Position numbers and translations under genes: made by a program
Shown here: positions 13,003 through 26,692 of the stretch, piece after piece
Position numbering within the stretch: the first letter of the stretch is position 1
Layout of the letters: each line of letters opens with the position of its first letter
Assembly (NCBI RefSeq): GCF_000208745.1
Contig: NC_030852.1
Location: 27,486,097-27,550,096, forward strand
Direction: 5' to 3'
DNA: 64,000 nucleotides
Source: Theobroma cacao
Taxonomy: Eukaryota; Streptophyta; Magnoliopsida; Malvales; Malvaceae
Notes under the pieces: generated by a model
What the model was told of the DNA's origin: nothing
The model's database searches: none
What the model saw: only the letters and a program-made list of their open reading frames with translations

Positions 13003-13142
13003 CATTTTCTGTCACTTCTTTTTTCACTTTTTCTCCCCAATTAAATTGGACAACCACCAATCTAATAATCCATTGCCCACATTACTTAGCTATATTTCCC
13101 CATTACTCAAACGGGCTGCTGACACATTTCAACCTCTCCTGT

Positions 13143-13177
13143 TCCCCCCCCCCTTCCTCTCTCTCTCTCTCTCTCTC
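13143..13177 (+). repeat. Poly-C followed by (CT)n microsatellite
   Basis: A ten-base C run at about 13144-13153 is followed, after TTC, by about ten CT units. It lies just upstream of the probable TATA box, so it is promoter rather than leader if that box is used. Confidence 0.8.
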
Positions 13178-13202
13178 AGATTTCTCTGTTTCTCGGTTGC
13201 TC

Positions 13203-13210
13203 TATTTAAA
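13203..13210 (+). promoter_or_regulatory. Probable TATA box (TATTTAAA) of the invertase gene
   Basis: TATTTAAA lies about 70 nt upstream of the ATG, predicting a leader of roughly 40 nt. The assignment comes from sequence and spacing alone. Confidence 0.4.
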
Positions 13211-13273
13211 CCATAGTATCCTTTTCTACTTTCTCATTGCCTATAGTAAAACAACTCCACAAGCTCTCTAAAC

Positions 13274-16200
13274 ATGGAGGCGAGCACCTCCCATGACCCT
13301 GAACGAAACTCCGCGTTCTACGCTCCCTTGCCAGAGCACCCCTCCTCCGGCGGAGCACCGGCCACTCGGAGTAGACCCTTGAAGGGTTTTGTAGTGATAC
13401 TTGCCTCTGTCGTTTTCCTACTCTCATTGGTCGCATTAATTATTAACCAAAGCCAAGAACCATTACCAATGCCCAACAGGGTCCCGTCAGCTTCTCCCAC
13501 GTCAAAACCTGCGTCGTTTTCAGAGGCGGAGCCAAGAGGGGTCGCTGAAGGTGTCTCAGCCAAGTCAAATCCATCTCTTTTGAACGAAGTTTCGTTTAAT
13601 TGGACCAACGCTATGTTTTCTTGGCAGAGAAGTGCCTACCACTTTCAGCCTCAAAAGAATTGGATGAATGGTAGGTAACTAAGGGCTTTTTTGTTTTGCT
13701 TTTGCTAACTAAGGTTCTAAATCACGTTAATTTTAGTTTAATGAGGTTTCTATGTAAGGAAGTTAGGTGTATATTTGCGCTTTTTGACTTCCTTCCCAAA
13801 TTGCAAATCTTATCTTTAAATTATGTTTTGTTTTTTTGTTTGCTTCCTAATGATCGGATTTTGCTGTCTTTTCTTATTATTGCACGTTGGCTGGGGAATC
13901 TCGGTTTCCTGCTTCAGATCCTGACGGTCAGTTCTCATAACAACACTGTTGTTACTTCAATTTTTTGCTTCCTCATGACAATTTTATGTTATATGCAACG
14001 TTGTTTAAAGTGCACCCAAACTTGTTTTCATTAGCTAACAATCCTAGAGAGGAGGGCATTATTGGCTCTTTATGATTACTATTCTTCCTCAAAATTATTT
14101 AATCGAGGAGTCAGCATTATACAAAATGTTCTAATAAGGAAACAGGTTGTGATCTCAAACATTTCTTCTTTTTTAATTTTATTTTGGGGTACCTTACCCA
14201 TTTTAGTTAGTCTTAAATGACAGCATAGGGGTGATCTGTCTGTGAAAGTTATCGAACAGTTCCAAAGAATTCAGTGATCAAAATCAGATAATCATTAGTT
14301 TGGACCTAAGATTTTCCAAAACTTCAACTTGTTTCCTTTTGTTTTTTGAACCAAGGCCCCATCAACCAATTATTTGTGAGAAATGCCATGTAAAATGGAA
14401 CAAGAGATGCAAGAATGGAATTATGGAAATGATTTTGATGTATTTTAGAGGTACATCAGCAGTAGCAGATGAACTACCAATCAAGGGGCATGGATACATG
14501 TGGCAACGGAATAGCCTAGCGAGGCTATGTGGCCAAAATGTTAGGAAAGAATGATTACTCCTTGTAGGGGTTGCGGACCAATGAGGACTACATCAATCCA
14601 ATCTGTCTTGATAATGCTTTACTCTATCCACACATGGTCCCGCCCTCCTAACTTTGTCTGCTTCTCTCGTTGAGTCATCCTTGGCAACTTCTTGATTTGC
14701 TGCAGCTGCTTGTGATTTTGGATAGAACCCGAGAGAACATGAGATGATTTTTAAATAAAAATCCATGTATAGGATAGGAGCCTTTCACTGATTCGTCATC
14801 TTGTTAACACCATATAATTCACATGGATCCTTTTACCGTTTTTTTAATTAATGTCAAATTGAATGCTACTATTCATCAAAAAAATTTTGTTTTTTCTGAA
14901 TTTGACGAGTTAATGCAATAAGAGCACCATTTTATCCCTCTTACCATCTCTCCAATCCTCCTTGTAGATAAATATTATTGGAAATTTCATGCAATGCGAC
15001 CATCTAACAATGCTAAGCTCATGGAAATTGTTCCTTGACCGTTTGGTCAGCAATATCCCTGACTAACCAAAAAGTTTGTTAGAATGTGATTTTTATGTTC
15101 TTTTGGTCTAAACATGTGATTTTATGTAGCAAAAATTTTGGTGGTTGCAGGTCCATTGTATCACAAGGGATGGTACCATCTTTTCTATCAGTACAACCCT
15201 GATTCAGCCATATGGGGCAACATCACATGGGGACACGCCGTATCAAGGGACCTCATTCATTGGCTCTATCTCCCACTCGCTATGGTCCCTGATTGCTGGT
15301 ATGATATCAACGGTGTATGGACGGGGTCCGCCACTCTCCTGCCTGATGGCCAAATCGTAATGCTTTACACCGGCAGCACCAATGAGTCCGCGCAGGTGCA
15401 AAACCTTGCATACCCCGCCAACCTATCCGATCCCCTCCTCCTTGATTGGTTAAAGTACCCGGGTAACCCGGTTATCGTTCCCCCAGCCGGGATTGAAACC
15501 GATGAGTTCCGGGACCCGACAACAGCATGGCTCGGACCCGACGGTACCTGGCGGATCACAATCGGTTCAAGGTTTAATGAAACCATAGGAATCTCCCTGG
15601 TGTATCAAACAACAAATTTTACGGATTATGAATTATTGGATGGGGTTTTACACGCCGTTCCGGGTACGGGCATGTGGGAATGCGTGGATTTTTACCCTGT
15701 TGCAATAAACGGGTCAGTCGGGTTGGACACGTCCGCATTTGGTCCCGGAATTAAGCACGTGCTAAAGGCTAGTTTGGATGATACAAAGGTAGACCATTAT
15801 GCACTTGGGACTTATGACCCGGTAACGGATAAGTGGACACCCGACAACCCGGAAGAGGATGTGGGTATCGGATTAAAGGTGGATTATGGGAGATACTACG
15901 CATCAAAGACATTTTTCGATCAGGATAAACAAAGGAGGATTCTTTGGGGTTGGATTAATGAAACTGATACCGAAACTGCTGACCTGAAAAAAGGATGGGC
16001 TTCCCTTCAGGTACATACTACTCCCTGTTTTAGGATTTATCCTTTAATTTTTTTTATTTACATATTGTTAATAAGTAATGATTAAATAAAAAATATAGAT
16101 AGATAGTACTAATTAATTTGAATCAGGTGACATTGACAATTTATTAAATAGTAATATAAACCTTACACATGATTAATTTTCTAATAGAATGTTTCTAACT

Positions 16201-17617
16201 AGAACTTTCAGAAGACTAGTCTAAACTCCAAACTTGTAATTAATCAAATGTCAAATTTGAATTTTGCACCTTTGCGTTTTGGTTACTGCTACCAAAGGCA
16301 ATCTATATTATAATATACTAATCTTAATTTTCAAGTCCATCTTGTTTATATGGTTCAAGGAAGTCCACTCATTGAACAGCCGCCTTTTATGATAAACACG
16401 TCACGCAAAAAACTTGAGCCATTATTTTCATAGGATAATATTTCCTTTAGTAACAAGCAATTATGCTCTACATTCCAAAGACCTTTGGAACAATTGATGT
16501 TTTTGACTTGTTTGATTGTGAAGAAGCAAAAATGATCTAGTAATGAATGTACTTCTATTTACTTTTCAAAGCAAAAGCAACTTGATTTTGACCCTGAAAG
16601 CGAAATATCGATTCCCCACATTTGTTTCTGCATTTTACAGACAATTCCCAGGAGTGTTCTGTATGACAACAAGACTGGAACTCATTTACTTCAATGGCCA
16701 GTGAAGGAAGTAGAGAGCTTGAGATTGAACAGTACAGTGTTTGAGGAGGTGCTAGTTGAAGCGGGATCAATTGTGCCCCTTGACATAGGCCCTGCCACTC
16801 AGGTTTTGTCAAGCAGACTAGCACTCTGTAAAGAAAAGAACTCCTTTAATTAAATCTATGCATTTTGCTGTGTAACTCTCAGTCTCACCAGCATTGTTCT
16901 TGAAAACTCTGGCAGTTGGATATACTAGCAGAGTTTGAAATAGAGTCATTGGAATCAAATACAACGGATGAAGTCAGCGATTGTGGTGACGGTGCAATTG
17001 ACAGGAGCACTTTCGGGCCGTTTGGAATTCTGGTTATTGCCGATGATTCACTTTCTGAGCTGACTCCTGTATTCTTCCGCCCTGTTAATACATCGGATGG
17101 CAGTCTCAAGACTTACTTTTGCGCTGACGAAACAAGGTTTGCTTCCCTATTTGCTTTACTGTCTTCCTTTTTGCTGTTTTCAGCTAATAATAAAAATGTG
17201 AACAACCAATAATTTGTTTTATGCAGGTCTTCCAAAGCTAACGATGTCTTCAAACAAGTGTATGGAGGCAAGGTTCCAGTGCTTGACGATGAAAACTACA
17301 ATATGAGGGTATTGGTAAGTGAGCAATTATGATTGATACCCTTTTTACTCTTGACTAGGTTGGAAAAAAAAGTGTTTAAATATATAATTTTTGTTAAAAA
17401 AATGTTGATTCAGGTGGATCATTCAATCGTGGAAAGCTTTGCTCAAGGAGGGAGGACGGTCATCTCATCAAGAATTTATCCAACAGAAGCCATCTATGGA
17501 GCAGCACGGCTATTCTTGTTCAACAATGCAACTGGAGTGAATGTGAAGGCCACACTCAAAATATGGGAAATGAATTCCGCCTTCATTCGTCCTTTCCCTT
17601 TTGAGGAACCATTGTAG
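13274..17617 (+). CDS. Vacuolar acid invertase (beta-fructofuranosidase, GH32), 7 exons
   Basis: Hydrolyses sucrose to glucose and fructose in the vacuole. Exons: 13274-13670, 13918-13926, 15151-16010, 16641-16802, 16916-17136, 17227-17314 and 17414-17617, giving 646 aa. Exon 2 is the classic 9-bp mini-exon of plant invertases. The N-terminus has a cytosolic tail and one membrane anchor at about 39-58, typical of the vacuolar class. GH32 motifs: WMNDPDG with nucleophile D133, FRDP with D257, and WECVD with acid/base E312. Valine in WECVD marks the vacuolar type; cell-wall enzymes usually have proline. The C-terminal beta-sandwich includes [14 protein letters not shown]. The unusual feature is DPD, where DPN is the common form, with the changed residue inside the mini-exon. 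A fructosyltransferase is a less likely alternative. Confidence 0.95.
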
Positions 17618-20600
17618 AATGCTTCCTGCCTGCCAATACCGCATGATGCTACTCTGTTAAAATCTATGGGAAGGTGGATAGATGTCTTGGTTGCCAACAG
17701 TCCAGAAATTTTTTGGCAACCAGTATTACTAGTGTTACGTTATTTTATTTTTTGGTCGGGCTGCCATTGAGTTTATTTTGTACTTATGGTATCCCCTACT
17801 GCAGGATACTCTTGGTTTCACCTGGAAAATAAATTCATAAAATTGAGATTCTTAGTTTTCATTTTTTTTACCTCGGACTATGGCACTCAAACCTGTATAT
17901 TGTTGCCTTTATTCTATCTCCTGCAAGATGAGGGCATCCAGAAAAAGCTCTTTGACCACCTGGTCTTTGGTAAGGGAACCAAATGTAATGCAAAAATCTG
18001 TCAAAGAACCCCATATTTATTGTGAAACAATAAAAAAAAATATATCTGTCAAGGAAACTCAATGGCTGTGCTCAACCAGTGCAGTAAGTAAGTTAACAGA
18101 AAAGAGGAAAATATGAGTGGTTCAAATCATAGATCGGTGTATGCCTTAGAAAGAATATCAAATTGTTACATAAGTTAAAGGTTACAAACAAATCAAAGAG
18201 AATATCATACGTTTTATTGTGGAGCTAAAATTGACATTACCAAGATACTCCCAGGAGTAGCATGAAGACTATGTCCACGAGACACTCATCCCAATCATCT
18301 TGTCTCCAAATTAGAAACGATGGCCATGTGAATGAATCAAAACTGTTGGAAACTTGTCTTTTCACTCAAAACTAGTTGCAGAAAAAGAACTTGTGGCACT
18401 TAATGTTGGATTGTTTCGAAGTCGTGAAGTCAAAATCTTTTGTGATATGAGCAACTTCTTCTGGGACCTGAATGGGTCGTCCGTCGGTTAAGCTAAGCCC
18501 TTAACTAGCCCAAAAGTTATGCAAGTATCTGTCAGGCCCAAATTAAGAGCATACATTCTAATTCTAGCACAGAAAGAATAATGTTACACAACCTTTGCTA
18601 CATTCCAATATCTGTTTTTTATTGCCTCACTCCTAGTCATGCATGACCAGGCTACCCTCGAATGTGGCGGTTTCGACCGTTAGCTAATGTGAAGTCTTGT
18701 GATTAAACAAATATATTTTAAAACAAAATTTAGCTTTGTTTCAAGTGCTTCATCATATAGCAGCTGGATCTGTTTTTCACCCCCACATTTCCTCTAGTTG
18801 TAGGTTCAATGCAGCCAATTGCTGCTTATCTAAGCAGGAATCTCTGATCAGCTCCAACAATATTCTTTATGTTTTTGGGTATTTTAAGGAAGTTGCTTTT
18901 GGATCAGTTAGTGTAAACATCTGCCCAACATCACATGCATGGTCTTTTTTCTTAGAGAAACCCCCATAGGCAATATAGCACTCATCCTTTTCTCTTCTCT
19001 TTTCCGGGGAATTTCTAGAGAGGAGTTTGGATTTTATGATAAATTCTTCCTACAACTAGGATTTCCATTTTGCGGGATCCCAAATGCTGCCCTCGTCTTT
19101 TGTGTGCCGTGAAATAAGGCACCATAAGTGATCATTAATCACTATTAAAAGGGGATTTGAGAGCACATCTTCAGCATTATTAAACCAAATACTTGATCCT
19201 TGTGTTTCAAGACAAAAAGTGTTGCATAAGACGCATGTGCTAGTTAGTTGTCGCCTCCATCCAAGATGTCAAAACCGGCGCAAGACAACATTTTCAGATT
19301 TAAATAATACTGGCTGCTCTCCTCATCGGAGACTTAAAAAGCTGTCTTATCCAATCCACACCCAATACTGAGGGAAGGGGACGATAGCTGTTTTGTCTAG
19401 TTTCTTCAGCCGTTGTGGGTTGATTAAGAAGGTTCCTTGTGTCCCAACCCAATTAACTCTTCATACTCAATTTCAGGCGTTTCTTCTGGAAAAATTAGAT
19501 ATATACATAAATTGTCTTTTAAGTATATGTTTTTATTTTGTAAAGCCAATGTCAACCCATGGCAAATGATTAAATACGATTTTTGGGTTATGATGATAGT
19601 TTGAAATATGTATTGACATAGAATTTCCATTGAGTAAAAAACAAGTAATAATCTGTAATGGTAGTAAATTAATTACTGTGACACGTAATGATCAACATCA
19701 CGTTTGGGCAATTAGATGCTCCTTTTTATTTTACCTTAAACAATTGATCAAATGTTTTTCCTTTTTTTCTTTTTCCTCTTCTTAAAGAGAGGCTACACAA
19801 TCAAAGTTGAAATCAAGGAAAGGGCAAGCATCGGGTTTCAAACTAAGTAAGAAATCCAATTTCCAAATAAAAAAAATTTCTGCCCTACTTCGATTACAAT
19901 GCCAGTCAAATGATGGTTGAGTCCTTCAATCGAGATGGAAAATTCAAGAAATGAGAATTTAAATAAATAAAGATATTTAGAGTGAACAGTCTGTCTATTC
20001 TTTACATAAAGCAATGGTGCTTGGGAGGAAGTAAAATCTCGAAAAAAGTCATTATGTGGAAAGGAATTTTGTGATATGGAAAGGTAAATTATTCAAAGCA
20101 AGTGAATCCTTATCGTATCAATGCCTAAAAGGAAATGAATCTTCACTAAAGTTGCCTTAAGATCTGATCTTCCATTTGGTCCATTTTTACTATTTTCTTT
20201 GACTGTCATTTGACTAATCAACTTACCATATTAAACCAAATATTGTTAAGAACCATTTAAATTTCTCCCTTCCAAGAAAATAAAATGAAAAAAAAAAAGA
20301 AAGAAACTGTAAAAACTAATTAAGAAGTTACCATTATTATAATAAATTTGGGATGACCGGATGGGGGTTAACAAAATAATGAAACTGAAACAAATAAAAA
20401 GAAAAGAACTTTAGAAATGAAAAGCTATCATAATTTCCATCCTATTATTACAACTAAATATTAATTGTTTGTCCAAAGAAAAAGAAAACTATAATATTAC
20501 GGTTTTTTTTTTCTGAAATGAAGAATGGGGATTTGGAATGGTACTGTTTGAAATGCTTGGGTGCTGTTTAATTTAATTACATAATGTTCAAGGTTAACTT

Positions 20601-22907
20601 ATCCTAACAAATCCCAACTACCCAAAAATTGGGATTTAAAAGTGTGGCTTAACATATATAACAATATATAATTTGATAGTGGTAGAAGTTGGAGTATTCA
20701 ATGACCTTTGAAAGAGAAAGTGATCTTGGAGGTATTATCCAAATGAAATAATGGTAATGCTGTGTTCATAGAAATCTCTATGAGAAATCAACTCTGAAAT
20801 GATGTATAATTAAGAAAGAAAAGTTCATTTCATATTCCATTTTCAGAAAATGCATCAAGAGGTTCACGAACAAATATTATACTTGTAACATTATTATTTA
20901 TTGGATAATTAAAGGGCACTCATCAACAAGTCGTTCTGTGGATGTCTGAATCTTTTCTGTTAGGAAAATGACCTCCATGAGTGCTATGAAAGTTGTGCAA
21001 GCAAACATGAGTGTTGACCTCCATGCTTTTTATTGCTAATGCACATTAGTTTGATTTTTAAGAAATTTCATATGTTAACTGCGCAGGCTTCTTCTTTAAG
21101 CTAGATAAATAAACTTTTAATTGTTACTAAGCTTGATAATTTTAATTTAAAAGATTCTTTTGGAGCTAAATTTCAAATATGCCGGCACAAATAAAGAAGT
21201 TTGGATCGATGATATTTACTAAAGTTTTTATGTTCCGATTACCAATGTTGAGCTCGGGTGGTATCTTATAATTAAATTACATACTATCACGTTTCACACT
21301 AGTTTCAGTCATCACTAACTGATTCTAATTCAGACTCATCTTCCTCTTTATTTTTACCATACCATTAGCTATGGAAAGGGGAAAAAAGGATGAAAACTTA
21401 GGCAGCGGATAGTATCCAAACCCATGATATAAGGTGGGAATAGTGTTAAATGGGCTAACTTTCTGCTCCCATTTTCCATCCATTAAAATGAATTTTCTGG
21501 TCAACAAAACTTAACTGCAATTCCTAAACCCCAAATATCAATTAATGCTGGATGCAGTGAATTGGTTCGTCAATTGATCATTATGATCCAAGTTTCCATT
21601 ACTTTTTAGAGCATTAAAACTTGACAAAAGAAGAGGAATATGAAGCATCCATATCTGGAAACAAATGAGAAATGATGATTCAATGGGGCCATTGCTTTTG
21701 CTTGCCTAAAACAAACTTCGGCCAACTCAGGACAAAAACGCGAATACTGTTTCCAGAATTGCAAAAGTGAATGGGAACAAAGAATTCCAGGAGCGAGGTG
21801 GTGGCCTGGTGGGGGTGGTGTGTGAGACCACCAAAGAGAGTGGATTAAGGAATGGGAAAGAGAGCAAAAGGGGCCTTTGAATAATCGGAAAAATGGCGTG
21901 GGGCCCTTGTGGAGTTAGGTGGGGCCTCGGGCCTTGCATGTGAGGCTGACGCTTTCTCAGGAAAATCTGAACGTTAGGGTTGAGCAAAGGGAAACAAAAT
22001 CCTCATTTATTAATGGTGAAAATGAAGCGCGAGACGCCCGAAACTCGTGCACTTGATTGTTGCCTTGACTAGTGACTACGGCCTGTGTGTGTCTCTCACA
22101 TTTCCTCATGCCACCGGCTGCTGCCGGTCAAAGGATACAGGGTATAGCTAAATGTTTTCCTTCCCCACTTCAATTATGTGTTAGTAATTACTTCATAAAC
22201 TTGTTTTTACTTCGTTGGGGTCAAAAAAAAATTCTAGTAGTATTTAGGTAATTTATTTGCATTTTCTTGGGTGTTTGTATTTTTTAATTTAAATAAAAAT
22301 TTATAATTTTTTTAAAATTCACTTCATTATAAAAAAAATCATATCAATATCATATCAACATAAATATATCAAGTCAATATAAATAAAAAAATTAATAACG
22401 TTAATTATTTGAGTGATATTATCAATTTTAATAAATATAAAAAATTTAATTGTTATAAATTATTATATAAAAATCAAATTTACTATTTTAACAAAATATA
22501 TAGATTAATTACATAATTTAACTTAAATTTTTAATAAAAAAACTTAAATGTTAGATTAAAATAGTTAAGACCATCAATCGGTTTTGGAGTTTGATCATTA
22601 CATTCACGTGTCATGTGTGATGTACCTAATTCTGATAAAAACGGTTTTAAACTTATTGTACAACTTGGCAGGCAAAATAGGTCTCCCCACTCCCGAATCC
22701 TAAATACACTACTCAACCAAGAAAAAGAGAAAAAAAAGAAAACCCTTACAATGAAATTGCCAGACACGTTAATAATGTTTGACAAACCGGTTAAGGGCGT
22801 AACCGGTGGTAAGAGATTGACAAAATTTTTCTACGATAGGGGAGTGTGCTATAGGGCGACCCTGTGTGCTTTGTTGTTTTCCCACTACATTTATTTTTCC
22901 ATACACA
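17618..22907. other. Intergenic DNA between the invertase and SKU5-similar genes
   Basis: The first 200-250 bp are probably the invertase 3' UTR. The remainder contains no recognisable protein or RNA gene. Open frames here, for example 86 codons on the minus strand at 21727-21987, have biased composition and no family signature. The interval 22215-22560 is very AT-rich and could be an old repeat, but no clear termini were seen. Confidence 0.55.
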
Positions 22908-22916
22908 AATATATAC
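22908..22916 (+). promoter_or_regulatory. Probable TATA box (ATATATAC) of the SKU5-similar gene
   Basis: A TATA-like element lies about 160 nt upstream of the ATG and is followed by a pyrimidine-rich stretch typical of a transcription start. This predicts a leader of about 130 nt. Confidence 0.4.
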
Positions 22917-23072
22917 AGAGCCGCTCTTTCTCTTTCTCTACCTTGTCTTCATTCGTTTTCTCTCTTAATTTTAGTATGTAAATCACATAAATATTCCTTC
23001 TTGATTTGCTTCCTTCTTTCATTTCTCTCAAATCCAATTCCTTTGCAACAAAGAAAAGAAATTTTATGTGAC

Positions 23073-26000
23073 ATGGCTCAGCTTCGGGTGTCTCTGTTTC
23101 TTTCGATTCACATTGCTCTGCTTGCAAGTCTCTGTTTTGCTGATGACCCTTATGTCTTCTATGATTTCAAACTCTCTTACATCACCGTCTCCCCTCTTGG
23201 TGTTCCTCAACAGGTTAGTTTTCTCAAAACTCCCTGTCTCTCTGTTTCTTTAGTATAGACGGTTTTTTTTTTGGTATCTGTTTGTAGCCCTCTTAGTTTT
23301 CATTTTATTTCTTTGGATCAAAAAAACATGTTGTTTTTCAAGGCTAATATTCTTAGCATGTAATGGAATTTGCGCTTCATTTTTGTACAGTTAAGGGGTG
23401 GTAAATACTGGGGTTCAAATTTTTTTTGAAGTACATCAGAGGGTCTAAGATCGTTACTTTATAGGTCATTTAATTTTTTGTGAATCTGCAAGTGCTATTG
23501 GAGTGTTAATCAACTGTTGATGATTTTCTAATATTATCATTTTTGTGCTCTTTTACCTCTTTATCATGTATCTTTTTGTAGGGTGTTCTCGTTCTTTATT
23601 AGCTTTTTGAACGTAAGTTTAATCCTTGGTGATGGTTCAACTGTTATAGTTATGGCTTTGGACCAAAGGCCTTGTCTATGTGTTTAGAACTAATATTTTC
23701 TGGGCATTTGTATTAAATGTTCTTAGGGGCCATTTTAGTTTTGGTTGAATCAAATGTTTAGCTTTGTGCGATAAATTTTTTCGTTTTCTTCTATAAACTT
23801 CATTCTTCTATAATGTTTTGAAATGTTGGTGAACTCATTCGAGTGGTTTGGCAAGGAGGGTGGTAAATTTGAGTTTGGTGAAGCGTCACAAATAATTTCC
23901 TGAAATTGTCTTTTGGAATTTTGTACTAGCAATAAGGGACTTGTGATCCAAAATTTTTTCAAATCAGAAACTGGGATATGGAAATGCCAAGTGGGTAAAA
24001 GTTCAATTCACTTTACTTATTTGTAGTTCTTTGGTTTGCAGGTTATAGCAGTCAATGGGGCATTTCCTGGTCCTGTTGTGAATGCCACAACAAATTATAA
24101 TGTGGCTATTAATGTTCACAATCAATTGGATGAAAATCTTTTGATGACTTGGTAGGTTTGTATATAAAATTTTTGTTCTTCTTCCTTTTCAATATTTTTT
24201 GTTGAAAGGGATTTTGTGAAATTTTTATGGTTTTTACAGGCCAGGAATTCAAATGCGGCGAAATTCATGGCAGGATGGTGTTCTCGGTACCAATTGTCCA
24301 ATTCATCCCAAAAGGAATTTTACTTACCAATTTCAAGTTAAGGATCAGATTGGGAGCTTTTTCTACTTCCCCTCACTAAATTTTCAGAGAGCATCTGGTG
24401 GCTTTGGTCCCATTATTATTAATAACCGGAACATTATTGCAATTCCTTTTGGCCAACCGGATGGTGATGTTGTCATCATGATTGGTGACTGGTATACCCG
24501 AAACCACACGGTTAGTATCTGATGAACATGGACAGTGAAGTTCTTTTTCGTTGTTGGAATTTAATAATTGATACATTCTTCTTTTAGGCACTGAGAACAA
24601 CTCTTGACTCTGGTGAAGATCTTGGGATGCCAGATGGAGTTCTCATTAATGGGAGGGGACCTTACAGATATAACACTACTCTTGTACCTGACGGTATTGA
24701 ATATGAAACGATTAATGTTGATCCAGGTATAATTTTCTTTGGCATTGATGATAAAATTTTTTATGATATGTGATCTTTTGCACTGTTCAAACATGTTTGC
24801 TTTGTTTTTCTTATCATTTGGATAAATCGTATGATACATTACAGTCTAATTTTCAAACTTCTATTCTAACGTTCAGGCTTATTAAAATTGAAAGATCTCA
24901 CCATTTTGCTTCGGCATTTCTTGAGCTCCATAAACTTTTTTAATAAATTACACACCCTTAAGCTACAAATTTCACACGTCTACATTTAGTTGTTGATAAT
25001 GTTTAATGCAACATCAGTAGTCATAGATACAGGTTTTTCCTGTATGAAGTCTTAATCTGCAATGTAATTATGTTTTGCAGGAAAAACTTATCGCTTTCGT
25101 GTACATAATGTTGGGATATCTACTAGCTTGAACTTTAGAATTCAGGGCCATAATCTGCTCTTAGTGGAAACTGAGGGATATTATACAACACAACAGAATT
25201 TCTCTAGCTTTGATATCCATGTGGGACAGTCATATTCCTTTTTAGTCACCATGGATCAGAATGCAACTACTGATTACTACATTGTGGCAAGTGCTCGGTT
25301 TGTGAATGAATCAGTTTGGGAAAGAGTCACAGGTGTGGCCATCTTGCATTATTCCAATTCAAAAGGACCAGCAACCGGTCCTCTGCCTGTTCCACCAAGT
25401 GATATTTACAACCAATGGTCAGCAATGAGCCAGCCAAGGGCCATCAGGTTTGTGCTCCAATATTGAAAGCTTAAGTATATTATAGCTATTCGTTCTTTCT
25501 TTTTCTTAAGAAACTTGCAACCGGCTCTTTTTCCCTTTAGTATGGCTGTGTAAAATTTTTCTTTAGTTTGGCTGAAAACTTCCCTGAATCGATGCATTTT
25601 AAACTGTTCTCTGATGATTAGGCAAAATACAACTGCAAGTGGAGCTCGCCCAAATCCACAAGGCTCTTTTCACTATGGGTCAATCAATGTGACTGACACA
25701 TATGTATTGCAGAGCTTCCCTCCAGTTACCATTGAGGGCAAGCTTCGTGCGACACTAAATGGTATATCTTTTGTCAACCCTGATACACCAATCAGGCTGG
25801 CTGACCTGCACAATGTAAAGGGGGCTTATAAGCTGGATTTCCCCAATAAGCCGCTTAATAGAACTCCCCGGGTGGACAGATCTGTAATTAATGCTACATA
25901 CAAAGGGTTTATAGAGGTTATTTTGCAGAATAATGACACCAGAATGCAGAGCTTTCACATGGATGGCTATGCATTTTTTGTGGTTGGGTAAGAATCTTAT

Positions 26001-26692
26001 ACATATGTGTCAAATTCTGAACAAATTCTTGACTGCTGTTGATTTGTGGTGTTTAAAACTATTTTATTGGTGTTTTGATGCAGAATGGATTTTGGAGTGT
26101 GGACTGAAAACAGCAGAAACAATTATAATAAATGGGATGCTATTTCTCGCTGCACAACAGAGGTATGTTATTCTAACAAAAACACTTCAACCTTGTATGC
26201 TACAATGGCAAGTGCTTATTTGTCTTTTTAGCCTTTGGAGATTTGATTTTGTAGCATTAAAAAAAGCACAGCTTGCTGTTCACTGTTTCCCTCTAATTAT
26301 CTTTTTGTATAGGTTTACCCTGGTGCATGGACAGCAGTCCTTATCTCACTTGATAATGTTGGAGTATGGAACCTTAGGGTGGAGAACCTGGATAGATGGT
26401 ATCTAGGCCAAGAGACTTACATAAGAATCACCAATCCTGAGGAAAATGGCGACACAGAAATGGCTCCACCGGCTAATGTTTTGTATTGTGGTGCCCTTCA
26501 GAGCTTGCAAAAGTATATCTGAAACCTTTTCTAAAAGTTCTATTGCTCCTTTCCTGTCTTTCGTAATGGGTGCTTGTTTGTATTTGCAGGGAATCACAAA
26601 GCTCTTCTGCAAAGACATTGCTCAGTGGGAACTCCAAGTTGTTGACCATTTTGGTGGTCACAATTTTAGCTTCAATTTTCACTTTTAGCTGA
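23073..26692 (+). CDS. SKU5-similar (SKS) multicopper-oxidase-like protein, GPI-type, 9 exons
   Basis: SKU5-family proteins are secreted, often GPI-anchored relatives of laccases and ascorbate oxidases linked to directional cell expansion. Exons: 23073-23213, 24042-24151, 24240-24510, 24588-24726, 25081-25447, 25622-25987, 26084-26162, 26313-26512 and 26590-26692; 591 aa. A signal peptide covers about 1-22. Three cupredoxin-like domains follow, with many N-glycosylation sites. A hydrophobic tail (LLTILVVTILASIFTF) suggests GPI attachment. Usual copper-ligand motifs are replaced: TWPG where HWHG is expected, FFYFPS where a WYHSH-like motif is expected, and no HCH near the C-terminus. FHMDGYAFFVVG keeps one histidine. 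An active laccase is therefore unlikely. The last exon reads two codons past an apparent TAG that lies in another frame. Confidence 0.93.

Noticed and set aside
14300..14554. 84-codon ORF inside invertase intron 2
   Set aside because: It lies within the well-defined intron 13927-15150 and has no family signature.
21727..21987. 86-codon minus-strand ORF rich in proline
   Set aside because: Composition-driven open frame without any recognisable motif or leader.
26446..26688. ORF ending at TAG 26688 as the SKU5-similar C-terminus
   Set aside because: It is in a different frame from exons 8-9. The spliced frame ends at TGA 26690-26692 and gives the expected hydrophobic GPI tail.
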